Assembly: GCA_025504975.1 (NCBI GenBank)
Contig: JANUWI010000018.1
Location: 744,001-808,000, forward strand
Direction: 5' to 3'
DNA from: Plenodomus lindquistii
Taxonomy: Eukaryota > Ascomycota > Dothideomycetes > Pleosporales > Leptosphaeriaceae
Length of the DNA stretch: 64,000 bases
Shown: positions 1 to 11,251 of the stretch, one piece after another
Layout of the letters: each line of letters starts with the position of its first letter
Position numbering within the stretch: position 1 is the stretch's first letter
The notes under the pieces: generated by a model
Told to the model about the DNA's origin: nothing
The model's input: only the letters and a program-made list of their open reading frames with translations
Databases searched by the model: none
Position numbers and translations under genes: made by a program

Positions 1-2231
1 CATTTCGGAGCTCATGTACACGGAGCGCGACTTTGTAAAGGATCTGGAGTACCTACGCGATTTCTGGATGAAGCCACTTCGCAACCCTCAAGCTTCGCCT
101 ATTCCTGAACACCGCCGCGAAAAGTTTGTGCGCACCGTCTTCTCAAACTGTCAGGAAGTTTACATGGTCAATTCTCGCATGGCTGAAGCTCTCACGCGAA
201 GACAGCAAAAGGAGGCTGTGGTACGCAATGTCGGAGACATCTTCTTGGAATATGTACCTCACTTCAGTCCATTTATCAAGTATGGTGCAAACCAGCTCTT
301 CGGTAAGTACGAGTTTGAGCACGAAAAACGCACCAACAACCTGTTCAGCAAGTTCGTCGACGAGGTTGAGCGAATGAAGGAGTCTCGAAAGCTGGAACTG
401 AACGGGTACCTCACCAAACCCACCACTCGATTGGCTAGATACCCGTTGCTCTTGGAGAACATTGTCAAGTACACAGCCGATGACAACCCGGATAAGGAGG
501 ACATCCCAAAGGTCATCAAGATCATCAAAGAGACCTTGTCCAAGGTAAATATTGAGTCTGGAAAGGCGGAGAATCATTTCAACCTCATGCAGCTCAACAA
601 GGACCTCAAGTTTAGGCCTGGCGAGTTTGTCGATCTTAAGCTGACTGACGAAAATCGTCAACTGGTATTCAAGGGCACATTGAAGAAGACGCCAACCGAA
701 ACGACTGGTGACATCACCTGCTACCTCTTCGATCACGCTGTGTTGCTTGTAAGAGCAAAGACTGTCAACAAGCGTGAAGAACAAAAGGTATACAAGAAGC
801 CGATACCACTGGAGCTGCTGGTGATTACACAAATGGAGGAGATTAACCCCAAGCTGGGTGTCGCCAAAAGACCCTCTGCGAATTTGATTGCTGGCAAGGC
901 AATCGCTGCCGCCACACCTCGCAATGACACAAACAAGCAACAGGGCTACCCAATCACATTCAAGCATCTCGGTAAAGGTGGCTACGAGTTGACGTTGTTT
1001 GCTAGCACACCCATCTCCCAGCAAAAGTGGATGGAACACATCGATACCCAACAGCGAAGCCTGCGAGAACGAAGCAACATTTTTACCAAGAGTGTCATTC
1101 ATGAGGGCTTCTTTAGTGCAGCCATTCGCGTCACTTGCGCTGTCCCTCTTGGTACGTCTAATCATTTCTTCATACTGAAGCACACTAATATCTGCAGACG
1201 GTGGACGCAAACTCGCTCTGGGTACCGATGCCGGCATATACGTTGTCGAAAGAAAACCAAAGGATGCATCATCACGACCTCGTCGCGTACTAGACTGCAA
1301 GGGCGTCACTCAGGTAGAAGTCCTCGAGCAGCATCAGATCGTCCTCGTGCTCGCCGACAAGACCCTCTACTCGTACGACATCGAAGCCCTCAACCCCGAC
1401 GAGACCCAAGCCATCGTCAAGCGTCCCCGCAAAATATGCCACGCCAACTTCTTCAAAGCCGGCATCTGCCTCGGCCAACAACTCGTCGCCGCCGTCAAAA
1501 CCTCCGCCCTCTCCACCACCATCAAAGTCTACGAGCCCAAGGAGAACATGGCCAACAAGGGCAAAAAATCCGGCTTCGCCAAAATGCTATCAACCGGCCA
1601 GGACCAGCTTAAGCCCTATAAAGAGTTCTACATCCCCACCGAATCCACCTCGATCCACTTCCTCAAATCCAAACTCTGCGTCGGCTGCGCCCGCGGCTTC
1701 GAAGTCGTCAGCCTCGAAACACTCGAAACACAGTCCCTCCTCGACCAAGCCGACACATCCCTCGACTTTGTTGTACGCAAAGAAAACATCAAACCCATCC
1801 ACATTGAGCGCATGGGCGGCGAATTCCTTCTCTGCTACACCGACTACTCCTTCTTCGTCAACCGCAACGGGTGGCGCGCGCGGCCCGACTGGAAAATCAC
1901 CTGGGAAGGTACACCCCAAGCCTTTGCCATTTTCAACCCGTACATTCTCGCCTTTGAGCCCTCGTTTATTGAAATCCGGCACATGGAGTCTGGCGGGCTG
2001 GTGCACATTATCACGGGCAAGAATATTAGGCTTTTGCATACGAGTACGCGAGAGGTAAGTCGTGTTGTGGATCTCGATGGTGGGGACGGGTGGTGTGTTA
2101 ACGAGACGCAGATTCTGTACTCGTATGAGGATGAATTGGGCAACGATGTCATTGCCAGTTTGGACTTTTGGCAGACGGCGAATGGAGGGAAAGCCAGCTT
2201 GGATGTTGCAAGGGCGTTGGAGAAGAGCTAA
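1..2231 (+). CDS. rom2: Rho guanine nucleotide exchange factor, Rom2 type (5' partial)
   Basis: Activates Rho1 by GDP/GTP exchange in the cell-wall integrity pathway (family knowledge). The window enters inside the DH domain (frame open from base 2; 'ERDFVKDLEYLRDFW'), followed by a PH region (about 600-1080) and a C-terminal CNH domain (about 1200-2200). Introns: 1152-1197 (46 nt, phase 1) and 2055-2111 (57 nt, GTAAGT...TTAACG...CAG). The second intron is a multiple of three without a stop, so a naive frame reads through it; removing it joins STRE to ILYSYEDELGNDV, the continuous form expected in this family. 708 residues are visible; the N-terminus (usually a DEP domain) lies outside. Stop TAA at 2229-2231. 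Confidence 0.93.
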
Positions 2232-2262
2232 AGTGATACCGATCTCAATCCTATTGTTCTTC

Positions 2263-2296
<34 letters not shown>

Positions 2297-2990
2297 GGGT
2301 GTGTTCTTTTGGAACTGGAGAGCGCTTTTTTTCTTCACTTCTTGGCTGTGGAGCTACTTGTCCTCCCTACTTGCTGGCTACTCGGTGCGCGCAAGGCCTG
2401 CCGGATTTGCGTTGCAGTATGCATGCCCCCCTTTTTGCCTGCTGTGCGCTGGACTTGCGTTGTTTGCGTGTGTATGTGTGTGAGGCTCCTTCGTCTCTCC
2501 CAGTCTTGTTTAAGGGTGCGCGAGCTGGTTTCGTCGTGCCACTTGCTTGAGTGGGAGGGGGTAGGTGGGAGGACCCACGATGGGGTGAGCTAGGGTGCAG
2601 CGGAGTGGAATAAGAGGGAGGTTCCGATTGTAAGCATGTTGATTGTACATCTATGCTTCTTTACCTACTACACCCTTTGCGCGGCAAGCATGGAGTACAG
2701 TAGTTAGTGCGTAGTTCGCCACAAGAGGGAGAGACAGATAGAGCGAGGAGAGTGGAGTAGAGTGTTGTTGGAGGGGGGCAAATGGCCTAATTAAGTGGAG
2801 TGGGAGAGGGAGGGGGTTTTCTTCCCAGAGAAAGCAGTGAAGAGCAACAGGGCGGAGGTAGGACCAGATATTTTCAAACGTGGTGACAGGTTTGGGTGAT
2901 GAGATTTGAGAGATGGCTGGATGCGGAATTAGATACCTTGAATGATTGATTTAGCTTTTTGAGTTGCGCGTCTCGAGACAACAAAATTCA
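2232..2990. other. 3' flank / intergenic, with TTG microsatellite
   Basis: No gene supported. Begins with the RhoGEF 3' UTR and carries a (TTG)11 microsatellite at about 2264-2297, then T/G-rich and purine-rich low-complexity DNA. Short open frames here have no coding character. Confidence 0.6.
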
Positions 2991-3470
2991 TTAGAGATGC
3001 CGCTCGTGGTCACCTATTGTGCGCCATCCTCTCAACCAACCTGTCATTTGACCTAAAGGGGGACGCATATTCCCCTCTCCACCACCCTCACCATTATTAC
3101 CCTCGTCGTCGTCGCCTCTCGTTGCAAGTTCCTCCTCCTTGTCCCTCCGCCGTTCTAACAACGCAGGAAACTGATTATACCCCTCACTTCCCCCTCCCAG
3201 TTCCTCGAATCTACTCAGACAAACCCGGCACAGCGGGATTGTATCGTCTGCGGTGACGGCGTGTAGGATTGCGATATTGCATTGTGGACATATGAGTTGG
3301 ACTACTGTATCTGGGCTGGTGGCGTGTTGGTTAGGGGGAGGATTAGGAGGGGTGATAAATGTTGGGGGGTTGGGGGTGCGACGGCAGTTGTGACGAGTAT
3401 ATGGGGGATGGGAGCTAGGAAGGGGGTGCGCGGGTGTGAGACGGACGTGTAGGTTGTTGTGTCGAGGCAT
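2991..3470 (-). CDS. Possible small zinc-ribbon protein
   Basis: An open frame with ATG at 3470 and TAA at 2991-2993 encodes about 159 residues. Only the central part looks protein-like: two CxxC pairs about 21 residues apart (CPQC ... CRVC), the spacing of a small zinc ribbon, followed by a Gly/Glu-rich acidic tail. The N-terminal half is Pro/His/Thr-rich and may be partly intron: a CTAAC-like branch and CCAG acceptor lie just before the zinc-ribbon part (near 3310-3330). Function not recognised; the first exon and start are uncertain. Confidence 0.4.
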   Translation of the reverse strand: MPRHNNLHVRLTPAHPLPSSHPPYTRHNCRRTPNPPTFITPPNPPPNQHATSPDTVVQLICPQCNIAILHAVTADDTIPLCRVCLSRFEELGGGSEGYNQFPALLERRRDKEEELATRGDDDEGNNGEGGGEGNMRPPLGQMTGWLRGWRTIGDHERHL

Positions 3471-4603
3471 GATTTGTAAGGGTGGTGGATCAGGGCGATG
3501 GGAGAATGTGTGCAGGATTTGGGTGCGTGGTTGTTGTGTTGTGGGGATGGCGGGTGTCTGGCAAGCTTTGGTGGGCCGAAGCAATCAAGTTTGCTGTGGA
3601 AGTGCGTGAGGTATATGCGTGCAAGGGACATTTCATGATATGCGGTGGACATGTGTTGGAGGATGTGTGAAGGTTATGGCATCCTGTTGCTTGTATTCAT
3701 GTACTTGCGGAATTGACAGGGGATACTTAGTAGGTATTCAAGTGACCATCGAGGCTATGATGGCAGATGCCAGTCAAATGTGCCATCGAATGCAGATACA
3801 TTCAGTGCACTTGTGTGAAGTCGACAAAACGCACTAAGGGCTCGATGGGATTGCCTCGCGCAACATCTGCATACTCTACGAACAAACAAGAAGATAGCTT
3901 AGTCTTCGTATACAGCTGAGTCGTCTTCTGGCTGAAACATGGATTAAAACATCACGTCTTTTGGTTGTTGTGTAAACTTGAAAGATACGAGATCCCTCGT
4001 ATCAATCAGCACTCATAGATCTTTTGACGATTTCCATCGTACTCAACAGCCATCCAGCAGAATGTGCCACTCTCATATCGCTCTTGATACATCAGCTTTT
4101 TCCATATTGTGTCCAAGGAGCGTGAGCAACTACGGATCTATAAGCACAATGTCCGTATATCAACTACGGCTAAGTATAAAGAGCATTGTACTGTAGCATC
4201 ACTTATTCACCACAAAGACCACTGGCCCCGCAAAGAAACTTTCGCACCCACAATGCCAACAATGGATTGTGGTAAATCATGCGCTTAGTCGCCTCACCAT
4301 GTCATAATGTTCATTCACAATCCCTAATCACCTTAGGAGCAGCAGATATTGCATGAACCACCAGAGAAACTTACAAGCTTTCATATTTGCGGTGCGACAT
4401 CTCGGATCTCTTTTGTTTCACCATCCATATTCATAGAACGTTGCCCCTTCTAAACAGTTGTTCTCTTGTTTCATCGCACGCTTTAACCACCCAACTTCCT
4501 GCACTACCGACTGTGCTTAACCACCTACCCCGCCGCCGCTTAAAACTCGAGGTTAACTCTCTAGTCACACTAGTACATACACTTGAACAAGTTAGCACCA
4601 AAG
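3471..4603. other. Intergenic, no gene seen
   Basis: Only short unconvincing frames on either strand. The last few hundred bases are probably the promoter and 5' UTR of the gene at 4604. Confidence 0.5.
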
Positions 4604-5749
4604 ATGTGTGGCTTTACCGTGATACGATGCCTCAAATGCGGCATAGAGACACTATCAACCAGTGCGAAGAACACGAACCTATGCGAAATAGCAATCTGCT
4701 CACACAATCTACGCCAGGGTGTTGACCGTGCACCAGCTGTGTGCTTCCTGATCAAGGACGAAGAGACACAGATTTTTGCCAGGCAAGAACAATTAGGCCC
4801 CTGCGACAATTGCACACCATTCATACCACCAGTCGAGCGAGGTGAGCTCGAGCATGTCTTACAACGACATCGCCACCCATTAGAAATTGGTGACTATGAT
4901 CAGAGCGACCACAATCAGTTCCAGGAGCTCAATAGTTACATAGCAACAAAGATTACAGAGGGCAAGAAGCTCGCGGAAGGCGTCGAACATCTCCTCAAAA
5001 GCAGACCAGAAACACGCTTGCACATTCAAGATCCTGTTTTTCGAGTCTTAATGGCTCGACCTGGTCCTGAAAAGTATCAGAAGCTCTTCCTCAACGCCTT
5101 CGCCCAGTGTGAAAGCTTGCTCCCAACGCTTAGGCTGTATATCGAACACAACATTCCAAATAAGCTCTTCGTGGACACATTCATGTTTGTTGTGGAACGG
5201 GCAAAAGCCGCAACCGCACTTATGGAACACTTTCAAGCCATCGCAGAGTGTCTCCACGACTTCGTACCCTCGGTCAAAAAATTCAACGGCTCTGAAGCGA
5301 CGTTGGCATTCTCTATTGAGGTTCTCAAGAACACACTGGCGAACCGCGACACCGCTTATCCGGTTGGTCACTACCTACACCCAGACTTCGTGATGGACTC
5401 CAACGTGATGCATACGAACACAATCTTAATGACTCATTTTCATAAGGAAGCTATGAAAAGAACTATGAAGCCTGTCAAGCCAACAGCAGAAATACGACCT
5501 AAACGTGAGAGTCGCAAAAAGCTGTCCATTACGGTCCATGAAGGTGTACTCGAAGAGGAGCTAGCTCATGATATTGAGATAGTACATGTACCATTCGTCC
5601 AGGCAGAAGAGACGGATTTGAGCTATGTCAAGGACGCGGTAGGTAACTACCTCTACTTTGGCAAGTATAAAGATGGGTCTTATAATGGGTCTTCGACCAT
5701 CTACCTATCCAGACCCAAAATGGCCAAAGCTGGTAACCCAGATGCATAG
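4604..5749 (+). CDS. Unassigned fungal protein (381 aa)
   Basis: Single-exon frame from ATG 4604 (purine at -3) to TAG 5747-5749; the in-frame codon at 4583 is TTG, so it is not used as start. The N-terminus is cysteine-rich (Cys2, then a CxxC pair 'CLKCG', further Cys near residues 25-30 and a later CxxC 'CDNC'), which suggests a small metal-binding part; the centre is helical and lysine-rich; the C-terminus has a Tyr/Gly-rich 'YFGKYKDGSYNGSS' stretch. No family recognised. Odd point: the same frame stays open for 65 more codons after the TAG (5750-5944), so the annotated end may be a recent nonsense change (CAG to TAG) or a readthrough stop. Confidence 0.65.
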   Translation: MCGFTVIRCLKCGIETLSTSAKNTNLCEIAICSHNLRQGVDRAPAVCFLIKDEETQIFARQEQLGPCDNCTPFIPPVERGELEHVLQRHRHPLEIGDYDQSDHNQFQELNSYIATKITEGKKLAEGVEHLLKSRPETRLHIQDPVFRVLMARPGPEKYQKLFLNAFAQCESLLPTLRLYIEHNIPNKLFVDTFMFVVERAKAATALMEHFQAIAECLHDFVPSVKKFNGSEATLAFSIEVLKNTLANRDTAYPVGHYLHPDFVMDSNVMHTNTILMTHFHKEAMKRTMKPVKPTAEIRPKRESRKKLSITVHEGVLEEELAHDIEIVHVPFVQAEETDLSYVKDAVGNYLYFGKYKDGSYNGSSTIYLSRPKMAKAGNPDA

Positions 5750-6394
5750 CCGAAGGAGCCATCGCATCCGAAGCCATTCAAGTCGTCAGCCAAAGCATCT
5801 ACTTCAAACCGCGAAAACGAAAAGTCCCAGTCAGCAGGGTCGCAAGTTGACAGCAATCCAATAACGACAGCATCTGGGCAGCCCATTGCCAGACCCGAGA
5901 CTTCCCAGGCGCGAATCGCACCTAGGAAGTCCGCGGATCAAAGCTGACGGCTCATCCAGGAGTGGGCGTACAAACAACAAGCGACCTGTATCGCCCACGA
6001 CATCTGGTACCCGCTACGAATTCGCACATGAGTATCGCGGCCGCCACCACAAGTCGATGCGCTCACACCACCGCCTCGAAGGAGACAGATTGGTCGCGCT
6101 CAGCTCGCACTATCTCGCATGCCACCCAGAAGACCACAGCCCCTATCGACTGCAATATGTGATGTAGTATGAGGGAGGCAGGGTAATTATGCGAGTGGTT
6201 TATGCATTTCAAAATTAGCGTTGGGTTCATAGAATTACATTTGTTCACGTAGATACCTTGGATCATGTGGCCTGTGAACGAAAAGTTGTGGTAGATAACA
6301 ATCCTGCTCTGTGACAGTTGCAGTAGGCTCAAAAGTTGCTAGATTGCTGTTCAATACTGCTTCTACATGTCGCTTATAGAACTATCAAATACAA
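5750..6394. other. Downstream open-frame remnants, then 3' flank
   Basis: 65 codons in frame with the preceding gene (5750-5944, Ser/Lys/Pro-rich, ending at TGA 5945-5947), then other frames stay open to about 6170 with Ser/Thr-rich content. This looks like the continuation of the gene at 4604 broken by a stop and a later frame change. From about 6170 onward A/T-rich DNA without coding character leads to the 3' end of the mannanase. Confidence 0.45.
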
Positions 6395-7892
6395 CTACTT
6401 CTTGTTAAGAGCGTTGTATTTCGCGGCGTGCTGATAGACCAGGGGCTGGGCTTCCGCATCTTCAAGGTAGATGGTAAAACCATCATTGTGGTTCTTGCCG
6501 TAAGAGTATCCCCCATACCCAAATTGCCAGTACATATCGCCTGCAAGCTTTTCTTTCAGACCCGTAGCTTGCCAGAGGCCAATAGCTTCGAGTCTGGTGA
6601 CATTTGAGGTCTTGCCAAGGTATTCTTGCCTCTTATCATCGGTCAACTGCAGTCAGGTCAGTTCAGCGATTTCTAAAAGCAAAGGATTCTGAATAAGTGA
6701 TACGTACCCAGCCGTACTCCTCGTGGACCACGGGAACATTCGCAGCGCGGCCTGCAGCCGCGTGATCGATAACCCATTGGTTAGCCCATTCTACTGACTT
6801 GCTCCACCAGTCAGGGTCTTACTCGTTAGCTTGTTACATTGGCTATCGAATGGTGTGCTTACAGGTGTGAAATACTCCGAAGTCGATGTTCTTGAGTGTA
6901 AGCTCCTTGTCAAAATCTCTGTACTTCGTCAGCTTCCATCTAGACTCTTGCATCGCAGTGCTGGTAATTCTTTTTTCTTTTTTGGCTTACCCGCCATCAA
7001 ATCCTGAGTAGAAACCATCGCTTGATTCTCGATTAAAACCTCCTTCTCCGCCCCAGGTGACAAGGTGATTCTTGTCTATCGACTTGACGTAGGTGCTGAG
7101 CTCGTCTATCCACTCCGTGATCATTTCGGGCGTGCAGTTCTCACTTCTTGGCAGATTACGAACACCATCTGCACCACAGCGCGGCTCGTTGGCCAATTCC
7201 CATGCCATAATCGCTGGCGATTTAGCGTAACGCTGAACAATAGCTTTGACGTATTTCTTGAAAGCTTTCTTGATGGCTGGGACGTGGAAGAACTGTTTTG
7301 GTTAGCGATTGCAACATCTCGGACCATTCAGGAGGTCAACCACTCACATCATCATGATACTTGTAGCCCAGATTAACGGTATAAACATCAAATCCGCCAT
7401 AATCGGCCCAATTGTTAGTTAATGCGACAATGAGCTTCATTCCAGTCTTTTCTGCTGCTGCAACAACCTTGTCGAACGGCGCGAGGTTGATCTCCTGTTT
7501 ACCATTATCCCACCATTGCATGACGTTTGGACTAGGACCAGCCCCTTCCCCGCCATATTGAGGAAGACCTCCAGCGATTGTTGTCCTGTTGCGGTCGTTG
7601 AAGCCCCATGTGCGGAAGACATTGAGTCCGGCCTTTTTGCCCGCAGTGAAGCCAGCTTCGACATCAGATTGTAACTGCAGCCTGTTATTACACATTCTGA
7701 TCGTCAATTGAGCTTACAAACATCATTGAATGGGAAATAGTATGCGTTACTACCGGCAAAGTAGAAGTTCTTCCCATCAAGCTGGAACGTGGTGCCCTTG
7801 GTCGTGACGAACCCAGCCGGGACTTTCTGACCAGCCACGGCAGCAGACGCGCCAGTGGCAAGCAAAAGGAGTGACGCAGCGTTGTAAAGCAT
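6395..7892 (-). CDS. Secreted mannan endo-1,4-beta-mannosidase, GH5 subfamily 7
   Basis: Hydrolyses internal beta-1,4-mannosyl links of plant mannan outside the cell (family knowledge). Six exons read on the minus strand: 7722-7892, 7348-7674, 6991-7292, 6863-6918, 6708-6817, 6395-6646; introns 45-72 nt, phases consistent, total 405 aa, the usual GH5_7 length. Residues 1 to about 18 form a signal peptide (hydrophobic core, small residues at the end). Motifs: FRTWGFND in the barrel, the acid/base Glu202 in WELANEP, and the nucleophile in VVHEEYGW (Glu318/319). No CBM1 is present. The first donor is GTTTGT, chosen because it gives FPFND-LQSDVEAG with intact phase; a nearby GTAAGC breaks the frame. 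Confidence 0.93.
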
Positions 7893-9395
7893 CTTGTCTT
7901 ATGCTGGCTTTGAGGTACTCGAGTTGATTGCTGTCGACAACGTCTCAATCAGTCGTCGGACCACAGCATATGTACCATGTCGGCCCTCGGAGCTGAGCCA
8001 CACTATACCCTCTGCGATACGGAAAGACAAGTCGCGAGATCATTTCGCCCTCGAATCTAACTTTCCCCGCGATAGATTGAATCCAGCAAGGCCAAGATGG
8101 GAGACTATCTTGGTGATTGGCGCAATTATCCTGGTAAAGAGCCGTAGCGGCAATTGACTATTCCAGAACATCCAAAACCCGGGGCAAACTAAGATGCGTG
8201 AGTCGAGCCGAGGACCGGGGACACCAGACCTGCGTTTGTTATTACTTGTGATCTGTGAATTCTCTAGTGTTCTTGGAGCCGAGCAGTGGAACCAGGGATG
8301 CTTATGACAGCTGCACCCAAGCCTAGTCCGCTTTGGTCACGGAGGTGCAATCTCCAGCGTCAATAATCTTCTTCATCAAGACAAGTGAAGGGGTCTGGTG
8401 TTCTCATGCATAATTTGGAGATGTAGATCTTCGAAATCGCCACGTGGAAACCGCAGTTGTCGAATTCCCGCCAGTGGGAAAATGGATGTAGCCTCCGCAA
8501 CACAAATACATGTTGAGTTTCGTCCCTCTGCATGTGAGGTGCCTTGGATTAGTCTAGCCACTGCGTTGCGGTCATTGAAAGGTACTCTGTCGAAAGTCCA
8601 AAAACAAATCTTTACGCTGGAGCCCTCTTATGATCCAACTCTTTTTATTGTGCACCATCTTACGTTAAAGCACAACACGTGAGCCTATACAGTAGCAAGA
8701 AGATAACAAAGGCAGAAAGAGCTATATCGTTATAATCTCTACTACTTCGAGACAATCTACGTGATACCTAATTACTCCAAGTAACATTTTAGTGTGTTAT
8801 AGTCGTTACGGTGAATAGACTAAGTGACTTTGGTAACTTAATGAAAGAGGAGCTCCTTCGTACTGCAGTATCACGAACTGAAGTTCGCTGGGCGTGCACT
8901 TATATGCTTGAGAGCCATCCATGAAATTATGCCGTACATCCGATATTCATTTCTTGTTGATAGAAGTGAAATTGACAATGCTCACCTGTACTTGGATGGA
9001 TCGCTTGTGAGGATTACCTTATGATGGCGGTTGAAAGCGCACAGAAATATATGAGGCACCGGGCCCTACAACCCACGTCTTCGCTTTCATGCGACGGGAC
9101 CTGGGCTAATGTAACTAGCCTGTGCTCTTTACATGCATCTGTAGGGTAGCCAAAGACCGCTCCATAGGAAGATCGTGAAGTGCAGAGTCCACGTAGTTGA
9201 GATTGGACCGTGACATCGACGTCATGTCGCGTAGGTTTCGCGCAACACATTAGCTAATATAGTGTTCGCTTCCGCTATTGGACCCACTGTCCCACCAGAA
9301 CATCTCTGCGCCGTTCAGATGTCTAAGATGAGCTTCATGACAAATTTTGGTCCGTCATATATTCTATATTTTAAACAATTTCCATCAAGCAAACA
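7893..9395. other. Intergenic 1.5 kb; mannanase promoter side
   Basis: No supported gene. Upstream of the mannanase it holds CreA-like motifs (one at 8065-8070). The rest is moderately A/T-rich, with frames broken by many stops on both strands. Confidence 0.5.
8065..8070 (-). promoter_or_regulatory. CreA-type motif upstream of the mannanase
   Basis: Reads GCGGGG on the minus strand and fits the SYGGRG consensus for carbon-catabolite repression by CreA/Cre1. It lies about 175 bp upstream of the mannanase start. A six-base match can be chance; functional use is inferred from the usual glucose repression of such enzymes. Confidence 0.25.
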
Positions 9396-9489
9396 GGTTC
9401 GGTGGTGTAGTTGGTTATCACGTCAGTCTAACATTCCTACAACGGATGTCGCGCACTGAAGGTCCCGAGTTCAAACCTCGGCTGAATCA
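9396..9489 (+). tRNA. tRNA-Val (AAC) with 20-nt intron
   Basis: Cloverleaf read by eye. Acceptor GGTTCGG pairs with CTGAATC (two G-T wobbles), discriminator A at 9489. D arm starts at 9405. Anticodon stem TCAGT (9423-9427) pairs with ACTGA (9455-9459), loop CTAACA + C with anticodon AAC at 9430-9432. T stem CCGAG/CTCGG encloses TTCAAAC. The intron 9434-9453 sits at the canonical place, one base 3' of the anticodon. Five T's at 9530-9534 could end Pol III transcription. Confidence 0.9.
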
Positions 9490-9529
9490 TTCCTGTCAAT
9501 TGGTTCCTCTTGGGAGTTCGATTCTCTCC

Positions 9530-9534
9530 TTTTT
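9530..9534 (+). terminator. Likely Pol III T-run terminator
   Basis: TTTTT about 40 bases after the tRNA-Val gene; no shorter T4 run lies between. Between tRNA and terminator there is a T-arm-like hairpin (GGGAG/TTCGATT/CTCTC), which would be in the primary trailer. Confidence 0.4.
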
Positions 9535-9724
9535 GCTTTTGTAGCGGTCGAGACGAGGTGGAAAAATGACCATGTCCGAGGTGCGGAAGGTTTGACCGTC
9601 GTCACGGCTTCCTCTTTTTGCCCCTCATTTATAAAGGAACCTCAACATCCCTTAGACCGCTACTCTATCTACACAGGCAGACACAGCAAATACAAGCATT
9701 CACTCTCCATTGCTCAAAGTGACA

Positions 9725-10233
9725 ATGAGCTCCTCCAGCGACGTCTCTACGCTCCCCACACCGCCCGCGTGCATTGCAGACTTTTGCTTGATACCGCTCG
9801 GCACGCCAACGGCGTCCGTGTCCAAGGAAGTGGCAGAGGTGCAGCGGGTCCTGAAGAAAAGCGGTCTAGTGTATACGATGCACTCTGCTGGAACAACAGT
9901 CGGTATGTGGCCCTCGCTCCTACAGCCCTACGAAGATCCATTTCCCCAGCGCCCGTGCAAAGCTGGACGCCCATCATGGAGCCACGATCTGGTCTAGCAG
10001 CAGTTTGGGAGTAGAAGTGGGGTAGGGCTGAGCTAACCGTCTGTCATGCAGAAGGCTCTTGGGACGACGTGATGAGAGTCATTGGGCAGTGTCACGCTTT
10101 GCTGCACCAGAATGGGGTGGTGAGGATTCAGAGCGATATCAGGGTTGGCTCAAGGACGGATAAGAAACAGAGTGCCGAGGACAAGGTTGCGGCTGTGGAA
10201 AAGTTGCTGAGGGAGGACGGCGCCGCGAAGTAG
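9725..10233 (+). CDS. Ecm15/MTH1187 (UPF0045) family protein
   Basis: 119 aa in two exons: 9725-9902 and 10052-10233; the 149-nt intron has GTATGT, a CTAAC branch and CAG. Joined motif regions: ADFCLIPLGTPTASVSKEVAEVQ, GLVYTMHSAGTTVEGSWDDV, and a C-terminal helix with RVGSRTDKK. This is the compact ferredoxin-like fold of the YkoF/MTH1187 family; relatives bind thiamin-like ligands, and the yeast member Ecm15 is of poorly known function. ATG 9725 is the first ATG in frame (9710 is TTG). Cytosolic; no targeting signal seen. Confidence 0.85.
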
Positions 10234-11251
10234 CTTTGGTGTCGGCCGGGAAGTGCATGATGGGGGGTTTTTTTGTCCGGTTGTGAACAGACTCCATGTA
10301 TGTGGGGGTTTGGAATGGCACATGAGGTGTCACAGTTGCTAGGGCTTGTTCCACGTGCCACCAAGACTCACCTGCCAACGGATGGCGAGCGATAGACTGC
10401 CTACCAAACAGGCGCAGTGCGCATGAAACAAGTTGTTGTGCCTACTCGACCTTGATGCTATTCTCATCCCTATCGATAGCGAATTTCCCGTCGTCTCTAC
10501 TATTGGCTACACCTACTCGACAGCATCAGACATTGCCCAGGGAGGCTAGCGACGACAGCGGTGTGCCGACGGCTCCGTGACTCTCCAGCCTATCACGGGA
10601 TAAATCCACTAGGGTACGCGTACAGCAGCAGGATTGAACTTGTTGGCAAGGCACGGCACGCAGTGCTGGTGCGGCGGGCAAAGTGGCTTGGAGGCCTCTG
10701 AGTGTGGAGGAGAAAGTGGCTTTGCATTGTCTGATCGTGGTGGTCGAGTGATTGCGCAACTACGGTTGATTCCTCGCACATAGCCGCCCATCACTGCCAT
10801 CACTTACCCCCTTATTTCGTCGTCGCCGTTGCATATCGCGTGCCCTGCAGGAATGGTCGTGTCTGTACCTGAAGGTTGGCTCCCTTAGCGAGCGAGGTGC
10901 AGTAGTCGACATATCACGGACCTCCGCCTGCGACTTCTCCGCCGCTCCGAAAAATCCCTACCTCACAAGCGCTCCCACCTCACTCCACATTCTTCTGGAC
11001 CATCTTTCACCGCTACATTGCCGTCACGTTTCACCCACACTGCCGCCTGTTGCCGCTAGCCAATTCGACCCCCCCGCCCACAGTTTTGCGTCACAACTCC
11101 TGACAGTCGCATTTCGACCATTTCGGGTGGATACATGGCAGGCACGAGACCATCACATGCACGCGACACGGCCCTCCGACCTCTCCAGCTCCGTCGCTAG
11201 AAGACGCAACGGCAACGCCTGCACTTTCCACGCCGCGCGCCACTCTCGACC
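10234..11251. other. Intergenic, mdm34 promoter side
   Basis: No gene supported; the frames here are short and without coding character. The last about 400 bases are C-rich pyrimidine tracts (10970-11100), a frequent feature of constitutive filamentous-fungal promoters. Confidence 0.5.

Noticed and set aside
143..1309. 388-codon minus-strand open frame inside the RhoGEF gene
   Set aside because: Antisense shadow of a strongly conserved DH-PH coding region; no domain of its own.
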